From: Bugula neritina
Lineage: Eukaryota > Bryozoa > Gymnolaemata > Cheilostomatida > Bugulidae
DNA length: 64,000 nucleotides
Assembly (NCBI GenBank): GCA_964035545.1
Contig: OZ037767.1
Location: 27,571,628 to 27,635,627, forward strand
Direction of reading: 5' to 3'
Below the pieces are notes generated by a model that worked only from the letters and a program-made list of their open reading frames with translations, did not search any database and was not told the origin of the DNA. This document shows, in pieces, positions 49,962 to 62,685 of the stretch (position 1 is its first letter; every line of letters starts with the position of its first letter). Both the position numbers and the translations under genes were made by a program.

Positions 49962-52900
49962 TTATGGAGTAGTAACGGAGGTTATTGGCCGCGGTGTTTG
50001 TCTGCTCTCTATCTTTCTTGATCGTCTCACATTTATTACTGGTGTAAAAACCCATGTTCTACAAATTTTCTGAAATTCCCTCACTGCTTCCAATTCTTCA
50101 CTTTCTTCTTCTGATGAGACTTCCAGAGCTTTCTGGCAGTATTCATTTCCCTGTAGATTAGAATTATGGTTATTTCTCATTTAGGTAATTTCTATCTAGT
50201 GGATTTTTAGTATGTTTTTGAAGATATACTTACAGCTGCAAGGTTTTTAAAGAGAAACTGCAGCATTGCTAATGCGTGGAGTATCTTAACCAGCTCCCAG
50301 CTGTCAGATGGCGTGTGCTCTCTTATGTCTAGCACAGCGTTCAGTACTTGAACCGCTTCGGCTTCCTGAGCTTCGTCTATTTACAAAATTAAAAAGAAAT
50401 TAAGTTAGGATTTTTGAGGAACTGTGGGCCGCAGGCAGTGCATAGAACATGGCGATACATGGTACCACTGCTTGGTTTTAGCTCTGAAAATATGTGTGTG
50501 TAGAGTCTATTAAGCATATACAGCTGTCTGTATCTAAATTTGAAAGTATATAAAAAAGTTTATTATATAACTGCTGCAATAAATTTGAAGAGAGTTCAAG
50601 AACTGTAGGCACATATAACATGGATTACAAGTTTTTGGGCTGCTACTCACCTAACTTGTCTTCTTCCTCAATCTCATCATCAAACACTGGGCCTGGGCCT
50701 CGGGCTACAAGTGGAGTTTTGGTTCTCACCTTAATTATTCCCGACAAGTGCTTGTGCCAAATATCAATCACCTGAAAGTAGAATTTTCCCCTGCCATCAA
50801 AATTAAAACATGCAAAAAGTGAAATTAATTTTCTGCTCACATCTGTTTTTTCTTGCTAATTTTCAATAATATCTAGGTGTACTGACCCTTCAAATATCAC
50901 CCAATTTTTTATCTTTTTTCAAAACAATAAGTTTTATCTTTGGCTCAGTGGACAATTGATTTTAAGTTGTTGTTGATAAATTAGGTGCTTGCATTCTAGA
51001 CATTGAATTTCATATATTTTTCAACTACAATATCTTTGCTGTTAAGTATTCCGCTGTCTTAGAAATCAGTATCACTAGAAATAGCTCATTGATTCTAACC
51101 AACATGGTGCAATTCTGTGAGAAAGTATGTGACATGTGACAAACTAAAAATGTCTAAAAAAACTTTTCAAACTTGTGTAATGCACGTACATATAAGACAT
51201 CTTCCAATTTTAAATTTTTAGTAATATGAAATATGATAGGTGGTAGAAGACCTTTCAAATTAGAGAAACTTATACGGGAAACTAATATATACCCTGGTAT
51301 AAAGTGAGTCAGCAACTGCCATTTCGTTCTTTCTGAAGAAGATGTTTGCCATGTGGTAGTAGCCACCAGCAGTTCTAATGTCATCAGTTCCAAACTCCTG
51401 TGCTGAATGGTAGATCTATAACAAACATGCTGAATGAGAAAATATTTAAACATCATTGTATTTCACAAATTTTAGTGGAAAGTTCTTAGCTTACATTATT
51501 CAACTAGACTCCTAAAATATTTTTAAGATTTCACAGAAGCCAACATTACCATCATAAAATGTGGTAATTATCAAAAGTAAAATATATAAATTTGCAATAT
51601 AATTTTTGAAATAATATATTATTTTAAAAAATCATTTAAATATATTTTTTTTTATGTGTGTTGAGAAGAGACCTAAAATTTTCTAGTTTAATACCCTTGA
51701 AAAAACTTTATATATTGTATTTTGGTGTTGTAAATGAAATAGTATCACTAATAATTGTTTGATATTGAGACATGGACTTTATTGCTACCAGACAATACCA
51801 GAACATTAACATTTTTCTTACATCATCAGCAAGCTGCCTCAGAGCCTCATCATAGTCTCCTTTGGCAGCATATAGCAGGCCTAGATTTCTGTACAACTTA
51901 GACTTGATGGCGTTAGAACATTCTGGAGTCTTCAGAACAGTCCAGTTAGCTTGCATTAAATATTCCTCAGCCTGTTCCAACCTTCCAAGACCTGTTAGTA
52001 GAACATTTTATCTTGAAGCAGATGTAATTGTTTATAGTAAGAGTATTTCAGACAAATGTCTCCTTACATCTACAAATGCATTTGTGTGTTGACAGATTTC
52101 AGTCAATGATGAAGTTAATTTTCACCAAAAGTGTAGTAAACAAGTTTTGGTATACTAAGCTAAAGCTGAGCAAAGCTCTATTCAACTTTAAAACGTTTTT
52201 AAAATCTTATTTTGGTACCAGAAAAAGCAGGGAATAATGTAATACAAAGTTCTATAATAATGTTTATTAGTTTCTGCCATTCAAGAGCTTTTGGTTGGAA
52301 GCTCTTTACACATGTGAACTAAGAAGACTTGGTATTTTAGAGTATATCTAGTGAGATGTGATAATCTTACTACAGATGGGTACAGTCGGGTAAACTTTTA
52401 GCTAAAGTACTATCGGAATTAAGCACTGCACAGTTGCTCCTGATTAGATAGTGTATTCGTAAATATCTTACCGATGCTGGCCTCTCCGAGAATCAAGTAC
52501 GATGGCACTAGATTGATGCTTGCTAGTCCAAACACATCTATAGCAAATTTTAAAGATTGCAGAGCAGCAGGCACTGCTTGGTCATGTTTCCCTTCAAACA
52601 ATAGTTTCTGCCCAGTTGTTCTTGTCAGTTCAATTAAATCCATCTGTAATTATATTGAGTAGCATTTTATAGCCTTTTTAACTAGTTTTTAGCGAGAAAA
52701 ATTATTATTTTGCAAGTATACTAAACATATAGACCATGGGTATGTAAAATCATCAAAAATACTTTTATCTCAAGTGAAATTTACACTTATAATATGGTAT
52801 TAATTTTTCTAACAGTGTAAAGAGATTTTAAAATATGGAGTGTGTTTTAGTAGATGCACCAACTACCTTAATTCTAATTTAAGATTTTTTCCAATTCCTG

Positions 52901-53684
52901 GACTGTTTTAGTGCTTTGTCATTTTATTTTTAGATTAAAATGAGTTACTTTTGTAAAAAATACAACTTTTTAGCTGCATTGTAGCAAACTCAAAAAGGAT
53001 GTTACAAAAACTTGATTGTAATTGTTATGTTTTTAAAAAAAATTGGCTTATAAAGTGTAAGGTTACCTTCTGCTGCAGTAGCCATTGTTTTCTGTTGTCT
53101 CGTTCTTCTTCTGATGTAAGAAATGGTAATTGAGTTCGCAACGGAATAAGAAGTTGGCATATTTTTTCATGAACACCCAGCCAATCTGTTTTTTGATGTT
53201 CAACACCACTTGAAAATGAGAAAATATCTTTTACTGAACAATTATTACTATCACTGTTAACATTTTTAGTAAACCGTCGGTGTCATCATAACTATTTGGT
53301 TAATTAATAGATTATTATTATTTTTATAAGTGAAACAACAATGAATAACTTGGATAACTATAAGTGACTGCTCATTAAATAAGGGCATGTAGCAATGTTG
53401 TAAAAACAGTAATATAAATTAATTTATCAAATATTACTTGATAAACAAACAAATCAAATCAAACTACAATACAAGAATGAGTATCAACTTGAAAAAAAAA
53501 TAAGTTTAGATGTTTGTCAAATTAAAATACTGATAGAGTGATTAAGTTGGACTTAGACTTGGAAGTTAGAGCCCTACCAATAATAGGTGACTCTACATTC
53601 TGTACATTGAATAAATGCTGGTTTTTGACATAATTCACACAAAAGCTTAACTCCTTTTGGATTTGACAAGGGATTTATACTCAT
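49962..53684 (-). CDS. ZMYND12: ZMYND12, MYND zinc finger and TPR protein (8 exons)
   Basis: Axonemal protein reported to work with TTC29 in sperm flagella. Exons 53578-53684, 53067-53208, 52472-52643, 51822-51991, 51293-51415, 50651-50771, 50234-50376 and 49962-50150 join in frame to 388 residues (human 365). The N-terminal MYND finger is complete: CELC (16-19), CTEC (27-30), YYC (36), H40, H49 and C53, split by an intron inside the codon of C36. TPR-like helices follow, with family blocks KICQLLIPLRT, LLFEGKHDQAVPAALQSL, YLMQANWTVLKTPECSN, RNLGLLYAAKGDYDEA, TDDIRTAGGYYHMANIF and LDEAQEAEA. The C-terminal extension rich in E, R and T after about 330 is less conserved. Head-to-head with CDC123. 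Confidence 0.95.
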
Positions 53685-54505
53685 CTTTGTCTCAGTACAA
53701 ATAGTAAATAAACAATTTATGAAATAATAGAGCAACTGCAAGTCACTAGCTCTGCGACTTGAGTCAGTGCTTCAATTGCTGTTAGCCAAGTTGTCACTAA
53801 GGAAGTACAGCCTTAGTTTATACTGGGAAAGCGCAACATCAACCTATGTGATCCACTGCTACAATCGTATAGGTCATGGTCACTTACAAAACTCGATTCT
53901 TCGAACTATCACCATCAGTACCACTCAATGAAATTGAAAGAATGATTAAATAATATGATTAGAAATATTACATGTGCATGCGAAACACAAATTTATAGTC
54001 ACTCATAGCTTTCAAATTTAGTTTAGTCATTTGAATGGTTTCTTTTTTTAATTGTACTACGAACAAGCACAGTTGAATTACTAATACAAAAACTAATACT
54101 AATACTATTACTATTAGTATTAGTATTACTATTACTAATAGTAATACTAATAGTAATAGTTATAGTAATACTAATAGTAATACTAATAGTAATAGAGTAA
54201 TACTAATAGTAATTAGAAATAGATGATCATACTGATACTGACAGTGATAGTAATACTAATACACTCAGTCTCAGTCTGATACTGATAAGTTATAACCTAT
54301 AAGTATAAGGGATACCAATACCAGTAGTAGTAGTGAGAATCAAAACGTACAAGTACAACTGCAACAACACCAGAATAGCCAATGCTCAAGGAAATAAAAT
54401 TGACATCAGCCGTCATTTGAACATTAACAATAACTATAACTATAAGCATTGCCATACTGATACTTAAAAGTTGGAAAGTTTGGAGCGTAAAAATCTTCGT
54501 TCAAT
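53685..54505. promoter_or_regulatory. Divergent spacer ZMYND12 / CDC123
   Basis: Only 821 bases separate the two start codons, so the promoters must be shared or adjacent. The CDC123-proximal half is filled with the repeat block at 54095-54330. No TATA box stands out from the AT background. Confidence 0.6.
54095..54330. repeat. Promoter-spacer low-complexity block 4, hairpin-forming
   Basis: ACTATTACTATTAGTATTAG on the left is mirrored by TACTAATAGTAATACTAATA on the right, so 54100-54165 can fold into a long imperfect hairpin. Then come TAATAGTAATAG units, CATACTGATACTGACAG and CAGTCTCAGTCTGATACTGA. It shares a 25-base identical stretch with the CFAP74/UFSP2 spacer. Confidence 0.8.
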
Positions 54506-56028
54506 ATGGGAACAAATCAAGAAATTTTGAATTGTTCATTTAATCTTTGGTATCCCAATTTTCGAACTTTGACTATTCCATCAATAGTGATCAAAGTTCC
54601 CAAAGTATTTACTGATTATCTGTTGGAAGATGGCTTATTCCTACCAGACAACTTTAAAGAGAATCAGAATGTTGAGGAAAGTTGGTCAACAACAACTGTT
54701 GATGTTAATCCCGATGATGATGGCATATCAAACGAAGAAAGAAAATCACAAGCTATGTTTACTAACAAGGATTTCATTCAGTTTCGATCTGATGTATTGA
54801 CTGCTATTTCAAAACTAGGTGGTAAAGTCTTTCCGAAATTGAACTGGAGTTCTCCAAAAGATGCCTCATGGATAGCGGTCAACAATAGCTTATGTTGTGA
54901 AACTTTTAACGACATTTGTTTGCTTTTTAAAAGCTCTGATTTTATTACTCATGATCTAACTGAACCATTTATTTCAGTAACTGATCAAAACCTCTCTTCC
55001 ATCCCTGAAGTAGAATATGTCCTAGTTTTACGAAAATGGCTCAACATTTCCCCATCAGGAGAGTTCCGCTGTTTTGTCAAGGATAAAAAATTGATAGCCA
55101 TTAGTCAAAGATCTCAGCATTTTCATGATTTTGTTGACCCATCTAAATCTACAATAGTGCAGAATATTTGTCACTTCTTTGAAAACAGAATTGTACAAGT
55201 GTTTCCGGAATCATCTTACACATTTGATGTCAGCATGCCAAGGCTCGATAAAGACCCAACACTGTTGGATTTCAACCCATTTCAAAGAGTAACAGATGGG
55301 CTTTTATTTTCTTGGGATGAGCTAGATGGTGAAACAGAATTCCCAGAGCGCCTATCTGAAGATGGTTCCCATTTTAATGGCATTGTATTTAGAAGCGTTC
55401 CCAAGGAAGGTATGCTCTTTCAATAATTTACCCTCTAAAGTCTCAATTTATTCAATATAAATTTTTATGATGTATGTGAGTTGTGGACGAGTGCATGTCA
55501 ACAAATTTGATTTTTCCAACAAGGTACAACAGATTTTGACAAAGTTCCGTGTGAGCATCTGTTACGTAATTATGTGGTTTATAGCTGACAATAACCACAA
55601 TGTGCTGGAGGGCAACTTGACATAACGTAATATGCATGTGTGCTGTACAGGTGTTGAACTACAGTTATTGTCGAATTTTAAATATTCAGTTATCACATTT
55701 GATATACTGGGTGCATAGTATTAGGTTCAAGATATAAATTATGAATTATTTTTACTTGCAACTCAACTTAACAAGCTTGCACTGAGGAGAACTTTTCTTG
55801 TCATGGCCACTCTAGTTTCAAGAATTTATAATGTAAATTTGCAGAATATAATTCATTGAAGTTGTGCTTGTCAATAACTTTAATATTTGGTTTTTTGTAG
55901 GAGTTGTCAGTCATGAATTGCGAAATTACGCATTTCCATTAGATTTCCAACATCTTGCATCTGGGGAAGATCCAGAAAAGCTAATTGACTTGTTGAAGTT
56001 AAAACAGAAATCAGAGCTAATAAAGTGA
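54506..56028 (+). CDS. CDC123: CDC123, eIF2 assembly factor (2 exons)
   Basis: D123/CDC123 protein, an ATP-grasp-fold chaperone that helps assemble the eIF2 heterotrimer in the cytosol. Exon 1 (54506-55409) is a 904-base exon and exon 2 (55901-56028) supplies the C-terminus, giving 343 residues (human 336). The start is the first ATG, and the N-terminal CSFNLWYPNFR block aligns with the family's start. Other family signals are FIQFRSDVLTAI, GGKVFPKLNWSSPKDASWI, LVLRKW...GEFRCFVKD, the Asp-bearing YTFDVSMPRL and LLDFNPF, and LLFSWDEL. No truncation is seen. It is the least intron-rich gene of the window. The converging MRPL19 stop lies only 287 bases away. Confidence 0.95.
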
Positions 56029-56314
56029 ACAGGTTCTAAAATTGTTCTAACATATTTTGTTCTTATTTCGTCATAGTCAAAATAACAAAAGTGGCTACAA
56101 AAGAAAAAAAATTTTTATATGTGAAGAAAGCCATATACTAGCTTCATAATTATTCACTTTTTGAGTCATTTGTTTATACAGTTGAATTTGCTTATGCATT
56201 TGCCACTTTCTGCACTGTATTGTACTGTTAACACATTACAACTCATGTTTTGATACAATTTTAAACACTATTTAATTTCTTACATCCAAATGTTAGCAAA
56301 CTTCATATAAAATG

Positions 56315-58574
56315 TTATTCTGTTACATCAGAATCGTTCTCTCTTGCTTTCAATTGTCTATCTAGTGAAGCAACTTTTTCTTTTTCAACTCTTGCATGTT
56401 CTCTGGTAAAATGCACATAGGCCTCATCTTGATCTTTCAGTGGGACAGACTCACGGTATTTTTTCACCAGATCATATCTTTCCCATGGCTGCAGTAAACA
56501 CAAACATTCAAGTTATCATCAATAAATAATTATGTAATCAAGCAGCAATTTTACAGGTGAAGTTGACATGTGACTACTTACTTTACAATTCTCTTTCAAT
56601 TGGGCTTTTTTCCACATTTTTGGTGTGACGCAGTTCCCCATAATTTCAAAGCCAATTAAATTAGATCTTTCCCACCTCTCTCTCCATGGTCTAGGGTTGA
56701 GCTTAACCTAAGGAAAAAATGTACATGCAATATGCAGTTATTGGATTTTCAACATTGAAACCAGTTTTGTTAATCAGCATGAATTAGTTAAATAACTGAT
56801 AAGCATACCTTGATCGGGTTAATAGGTACAGGTGCTCCTCTTGGATGAGGGATAGCCTCGATATCAAAGGGTATTTCACTGTATTCAGGAGGGGCATCCC
56901 TTAAATAAAGCAGTTCTTCGTCTAGCCTCTTTTCTAATTTAATGACCTAAAAATGATTATTGTAGTTTTTAAGTATTTGTTCTATTTTCAAATTGAACCA
57001 CCAAAACATTTTATAAATGCACTCAAAAGCAGTCACTTGAGTCAATGAACTTAGGTACACAATACTTATACTGTCACAACTATCAGTATTTGAGTTAAAT
57101 AACAAACAGGAAACAGAAACTTGTTGAAAATTGTCAGGCTTAGTTGTGCAGCAACTCAAATTGCTATAATAGAAGAGAAGTGTAGATTTTGTTACTTAAA
57201 TTTCATTTTTCAAGAAAATAGACCAAATTTGCCACCAATGCTTTTGATCACATGATGGCCAATGTCAGTAAGAATAAAGGTTTTCTTCATATATTGCAGA
57301 TAGAAGAAAAATCTACCAACCTCTATCTTCTTTATTGTAGGGTTGTACAATTCATACATTATCTCTATTCCTTGGTTATCGATATAGTTCCGTAAAACAA
57401 AGTTGTGTTTCAATCCTGTCTCTGATCTCTCAATACATATTCCAACAAACTTTGACTCTCCATTATCAGCATATGGATCAGAAAGTGTAACTGCCAGAAT
57501 AGACCCTGTAGATGCAAACATCCAATGAAAACACGAAGAGGCTTGTGCCACAATTGCTATTTGAAAATTACCAAAACTAAATAATCTCCAATACAAAGAC
57601 AATCCCTTTTTAATAATCATAATGAAAAAATATGTCATAGCAAAATAATACACATGTATATACACAAACAAACAACATTATGTGTTGAACAATTCAAAAT
57701 TTGGATTGGCATTTGCTCAAAATAATCAAAAGCTTTTTTTCTTGTTACTGCATTTATTTTCCCTCAATAAAACATTATGTTAAAAATTGATGCATGTTTC
57801 TAACCAGGGCAGCACACATAGCACAACTTACCGACATAAAACTCGGGAATATCTAATCTAGCTCTACGCTTCATCATATCTTCACGCTCCAGTAGCTCTC
57901 TCACAGGATCACGATGCTCAGGATTGCTGGCTGGCATGAATTCTGGATGCACAAATCTAAAGCAGTAGTACTAGAGTGAATAATTAAATATAATATGCTG
58001 CAATCTATGGAAATAAAATATTGTAAAATAATAATGAAGGAAACGTGTTGTTGATATAATTGTAGCTGTATATCAAGACAAACTCGAACAATTAGCTCAC
58101 ACGCACAAACGCGCAAGCACGTAATCTTTGAATTTAATAAAATATGAATGTCATTACTTAAATCTTCGAGCTGCCTGAAGTTCTTCTGGATTATATTCTT
58201 CAATAGCTGGTGATGCAACATTTTCACGTGGACTTTCTCTGAACTGATCCAATAATTTCTTAGGAACAGCTTGATGTTCTGGCTGGTACCGATAACCTCT
58301 GAGTAGTCTCACTTTGAAAGAAATAATTGACACATGCGCAGCATGGCACCAGCTTAATCAAACATAATCCAAATCATTTAACAGAAAAGTCAACCAATTA
58401 TAATCCATTTGTTAAAAAAAAATTGAGGTATTTTAATCAAATAAGCCACAGGATTGCTGCAAGACAAGCATTAACATTATTAGGAGATACTGATATGCAC
58501 TTACCAAACGATTTAGCATATGTACATGAGAACTGAAGTTCCGAAAATGACCTTAGAGCATTGTGTAGCGCCAT
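56315..58574 (-). CDS. MRPL19: MRPL19, mitochondrial ribosomal protein bL19m (7 exons)
   Basis: Large-subunit mitoribosome protein. Exons 58505-58574, about 58158-58311, 57832-57956, 57321-57505, 56809-56946, 56582-56707 and 56315-56488 encode about 323 residues (human 292). The N-terminus ([15 protein letters not shown]) lacks acidic residues except one Glu and is Ser/Arg-containing, compatible with a mitochondrial targeting peptide. The bL19 beta-barrel core is clear: [48 protein letters not shown], then [22 protein letters not shown] and [15 protein letters not shown] as in animal mitochondrial L19. A charged C-terminal tail follows. Head-to-head with SEC22B. Confidence 0.93.
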
Positions 58575-59819
58575 GAGATACCTTTTTTCTGAAACAAAAA
58601 TATCTTCTTTTAGTAATATCTTTAATAAATTTAATGAATTGACTGGCTACTAATTGATACTTGAAAATATATAACTAGAATAGATGTTATCAAAGCCAAT
58701 ATTTTAAGATTCATATTTAGTATTAACGACTGGCAAATAAACTTCATTACTTATGATATAGGTATATTTGTTAGGTTTATTGACATTTTATAATTGTAAT
58801 TATTTATAGGAAATGTATAGTTTAGTTGCCAGTGTAGCATCTAATACAATACTGATGATGCTGACATCAAAATAATAAAAATACTATCATTACCAGTTAC
58901 CTACTTATCGATAGCAGTATTATTCTGCATTAGCCTTGATGCAGAAAAACTGGTAAGTCTAAATGTGAGCATGTGAACATTGCCATTAGTAATTAGACTT
59001 ATTAATAATCTTAGTATAATATAAATTAAACATCAATTTAAATTATAACATTAACTGTAAGCATGAGTTTGACTTTTATAAGTCGACTTTGAGTAGTACA
59101 GGCTATTTTTCAGTTTACAGTTTGAGGTTATACTAAATCTAATAAAATATCAAAAATAATTTAAAATGTTATAATAATATTAATAACTATCAAATTATTA
59201 ATTAATATTATTTCAATTTATACTTTTACTTTTAGTTTTATAATTCAAATTATTTAGCTGCTAACTTCACATTACACTTTACAGTTACTCTTTATTCTTA
59301 TTGATTACTCTAAGACTTAAATCTTTTTCACAAAAACATATAAAAGTATCATCAGTATTAATAGGTATGTACCAGATGCATACCCACAACAAATAAATAT
59401 AATAGCAATTATTTCTAAATTAAATTCAAATTGAATAGTTCTACCCTAGTAAATTTTGATCATTGAAAGTTCAATGATGGATAAAAGACCTTGACATAAC
59501 AACAAAGCAACTTTACTGGAATCGATGTCAGTTTAAGCATGTTTGTAAAAAGTACAATATTAAACAGCTTTTCGAGGGGCCCCAAATTATATGCACTGTT
59601 GAGATCTCAGGTTACAGTGTTACACGTCAATGAGAACGACTCAAACCAAAACACATCCACCAGTCCCTGATTCTTGACGTTATGACTAAAGCAAACTCCA
59701 ATAACTATAAGCATATTGATTTTAATTATTACTTATGAATAAAACTTATATAGGAACTAACCTACACATACATTTAGGTAAATTGTTGGCATACTGATAC
59801 TGAAGTTTCTCTGTCGTTT

Positions 59820-59950
59820 TTCTGTCTGTAGCCTGTAAGACTAAGACTAAGAGTAACTGTAAGTGTAACTGTAAGACTAAGAGTAAGTGTAAGTGTAACT
59901 GCAAGAGTTAGTAAGAGTAAGAGTGAGTGTATCTGTATTAGTAGTCTCAG
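59820..59950. repeat. Promoter-spacer low-complexity block 5
   Basis: Iterated GTAAGACTAAGAGTAAC, GTAAGTGTAACTG and GTTAGTAAGAGTAAGAG units, sharing CTGTAAGACTAAGAGTAAG with block 42712-42840 in another divergent spacer. Confidence 0.75.
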
Positions 59951-60164
59951 TATGACATAATCATAATTATAATATTATTTTAATATCTCATTATGATTAT
60001 GATGATTGCAATGATATTGATTGGCATTATCATTATGATTAACTATTTTTCAGTTTTATTCTTTAACATTAAATTGAACAGTTCAAGTTTTGAGTATAAT
60101 TTATAAGTATAACTATAAGTATAAGTATTATATAGTTTAAATTAAATTTAAAGTACTACGTCCT

Positions 60165-60225
60165 ACGTCGACTACTACTAATGCTAGTACTAGTGCTAGT
60201 ACTTTTAGCCTTTAGGCTTTTAGCA
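60165..60225. repeat. Short repeat next to SEC22B start region
   Basis: ACTACTACTAATGCTAGTAC, then GTGCTAGTACTTTTAGCC and TTTAGGCTTTTAGC. The CTAGTAC unit is used twice and AGCCTTTAGGCT is a near-palindrome like those in the spacers at 31265 and 43075. Confidence 0.6.
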
Positions 60226-60425
60226 ATATTGCGAAAAAATTTCTATTTTTCACAAAAATGTTGATTTCCAATGTGTATTTGCATATTTGTTAATGTGTTG
60301 CCAAATAATTATAATTTGGTGTTTTTGCAGTTGGTGTCAAAATTGGCAGTCATTGAACTTGGGTGAAGCTAGTAGCACGAAATTTGAAGTCAAGATATAG
60401 TACCCGGTTTCGAGAAATCACCAAC

Positions 60426-62646
60426 ATGATTCTTATAACATATATAGCTCGAGTTGTGGATGGACTAGCATTAGCAGCTTCTGTTCAGGAGGATGAAAGT
60501 GTAAGTTGGACAGTGTTGTTGATTTTAAAGTTTAAGATAAAGTTGTTTCCTTAAAGCAGTTTTAAAGTTGTTAATCTGTAAAAGTCTAGTAGGCTATTGC
60601 TACTAAAAAAAATATTTTTCTTATACACAACGTTTTTCATAATAAAAGTGTAGCAAACTTCTAACTTTTGTTTTGCTATGAAAGTCTGTGCTTGACATGC
60701 AGTATATGCAGATATTGAATAGTTTTTATTGTAAAAAAAATTTCTACTACATTTATCTTTTTAGGCTGGTAGGAGCATGCAAGAATACCAAAATAAAGCC
60801 AAACAACTTTGCCGTAAACTAAACAGCCAATCAGCAGCTAGATGTAGTCTTGATGCCGGACCATATATGTTTCAGTAAGTCTTGGTTGTCCTAAAGTCAA
60901 GTTGACACTCTCTGTCAATTTTGTAATTCAATTACATACTTGATTTTGTTTTATTTTTTTTCAAATATAGAAAAGTGAGCATAAGACAAATAATGTAAGA
61001 ATTAACTTGATGAGCTACTTTTATTTTTGTGCAACTTGAATTTTCTAGAAATTCATCATGTTTAGAAAAATATATCAAGATGTTTGTTTTTATACTTAGA
61101 AGCATTATGAATATGTTTTAGTTATGCAATTGAGAGAAACGTCTGCTTTCTCACGTTATGTGACAAGGCATTCTCAAAGCGACAGGCATATGCATATTTG
61201 GAAGAGTTGCAGAATGAGTTTATATCACAGTACGGTTCAAAAGTAGATGCTCAAACAAGGCCTTATAGTTTCATAGAGTTTGGTATGTATCTCAATAAAT
61301 TTAAATATGTCCTTCGAAATTTGTCTCATGAAGCTGCAAGCTTTTAACCTAACACCTCTCTTATCACACTAACTGGAAAAAAGTACAAGCGGAAAGAAGC
61401 TAGTTTTTTTTTAGTTGAAAAGTTGCAAGCATTAGTTATTTATTGCCTGTTCTAGAACGCATATTGCTTGCAACTCTTCTGTATATAGTAAAATGTCATC
61501 TCGTTAATTGGTATAATAATTGCAGTTTGTATTGAATAGTTAAGTTTTTATTCAAGCAAAGTTTTTTTTTAATAATTTTGTTGTTTACTCCCAACTTGAC
61601 TTGTTTTTATTTTTAAACTCTAATTTCTTCTTTGAATGATGGTTGAGGGGTTTAATAAAAGATATTATCTATTTTTGGTAAATAATGATTGAAACTTCAA
61701 TTTCTATGACTTTATATAATTTATATTGTATATAGGTAAACTCATGCTCACACTACCTGCGCACCTTGTTCTAATTATCTGCTTGTTTTCATGCGTTGTT
61801 CTCACAATGTACTATTATCTGCCAAGTAGAGCATGCATGTGCTGGGCTAACTAATTATCTGATAACATTAGGACTTTGGCCACAGCTGTAGCAAGTTGTA
61901 TGTTTTTCTTTAGACACGTTTATTCAAAAGACTAAGAAGGCCTATGAGGATTCAAGGGTACGCCGGAATTTAACCAATATAAACTCAGAGCTGCAGGATG
62001 TACAGAGAATTATGGTACAAAATATTGATGATGTCCTGCAGAGAGGCGAAGCATTAGGAGGTTAGTATCTTTATACTCTACAGCTGTGAAGTATTTTCTT
62101 AGTCATAATTCCACAGCAGGTGTTTTGGGATTTGTCCCCTTAATAGTACAGAACAGAGTACCATAGCCCACACCTTTGCAATAGAAGAGTTTTTTATTCT
62201 ATTAAAGCATATATACATATACATTTCCTGCATTCAGCGACTAGTTCAAGGATTGTCCCCTCATCCTAAAACCTTGTGCTTCTAAGCTTTGGATATCTCA
62301 AATTCTGTTCACATTCAAGTTTGAAAAAAATAATCAAAATAAGTATGGTTTTACCTATACTTATTTAAATTGTAAAATAAACGTTGGGGTCATATTTGAA
62401 TTATATGACTGACACCAACGTTTTGCCCAATCTCAGTGTGGCAGCATAACTCCCAATTAGTTGATCATGTTTTATTTTGATGTATTTTCAGTGTTGGATG
62501 ACAAAGCTAGAGACCTCAGCATGCAGTCTCAAAAATATAGAAAAGATGCTCGATACCTAAACTTAAGATCATCATATGCTAAAATAGGTGTTATCTGTGT
62601 CGTAATTGCTTTATTTTTACTCTTCTTGAGATACTTTGTTTTCTAA
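60426..62646 (+). CDS. SEC22B: SEC22B, ER-Golgi R-SNARE (5 exons)
   Basis: Tail-anchored longin R-SNARE that drives fusion between ER and Golgi membranes. Exons 60426-60500, 60765-60874, 61122-61282, 61914-62060 and 62492-62646 join to 215 residues, exactly the vertebrate length. The N-terminal longin domain begins [16 protein letters not shown] and includes [21 protein letters not shown]. The SNARE motif spans about 133-193 ([18 protein letters not shown] onward), with the zero-layer Arg near residue 159 in [12 protein letters not shown] 20-residue C-terminal hydrophobic anchor ([20 protein letters not shown]) ends the protein. The chosen ATG is the family start; an upstream in-frame extension from 60363 has no homology. 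AATAAA follows 34 bases after the stop. Confidence 0.97.
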
Positions 62647-62679
62647 TTTTCCTTTGCAATTTATTATTTTAAGGACCGG

Positions 62680-62685
62680 GGTAAT
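62680..62685 (+). terminator. SEC22B: SEC22B polyadenylation signal AATAAA
   Basis: A canonical hexamer 34 bases past the stop codon, in a GGGTAATAAAATT context. Confidence 0.55.

Larger units (their letters stand above)
58575..60425. promoter_or_regulatory. Divergent spacer MRPL19 / SEC22B
   Basis: About 1.85 kb between divergent start codons. It contains low-complexity blocks at 59820-59950 and 60165-60225 and several CATACTGATACTGA-like words. A 3' splice-like TTTTTGCAG at 60322-60330 suggests a non-coding first exon of SEC22B further upstream. No other gene is seen. Confidence 0.55.

Noticed and set aside
60363-60425. Upstream in-frame extension of SEC22B from 60363
   Set aside because: The family N-terminus starts at the ATG at 60426 and the total length of 215 residues matches exactly; the extension is untranslated leader.
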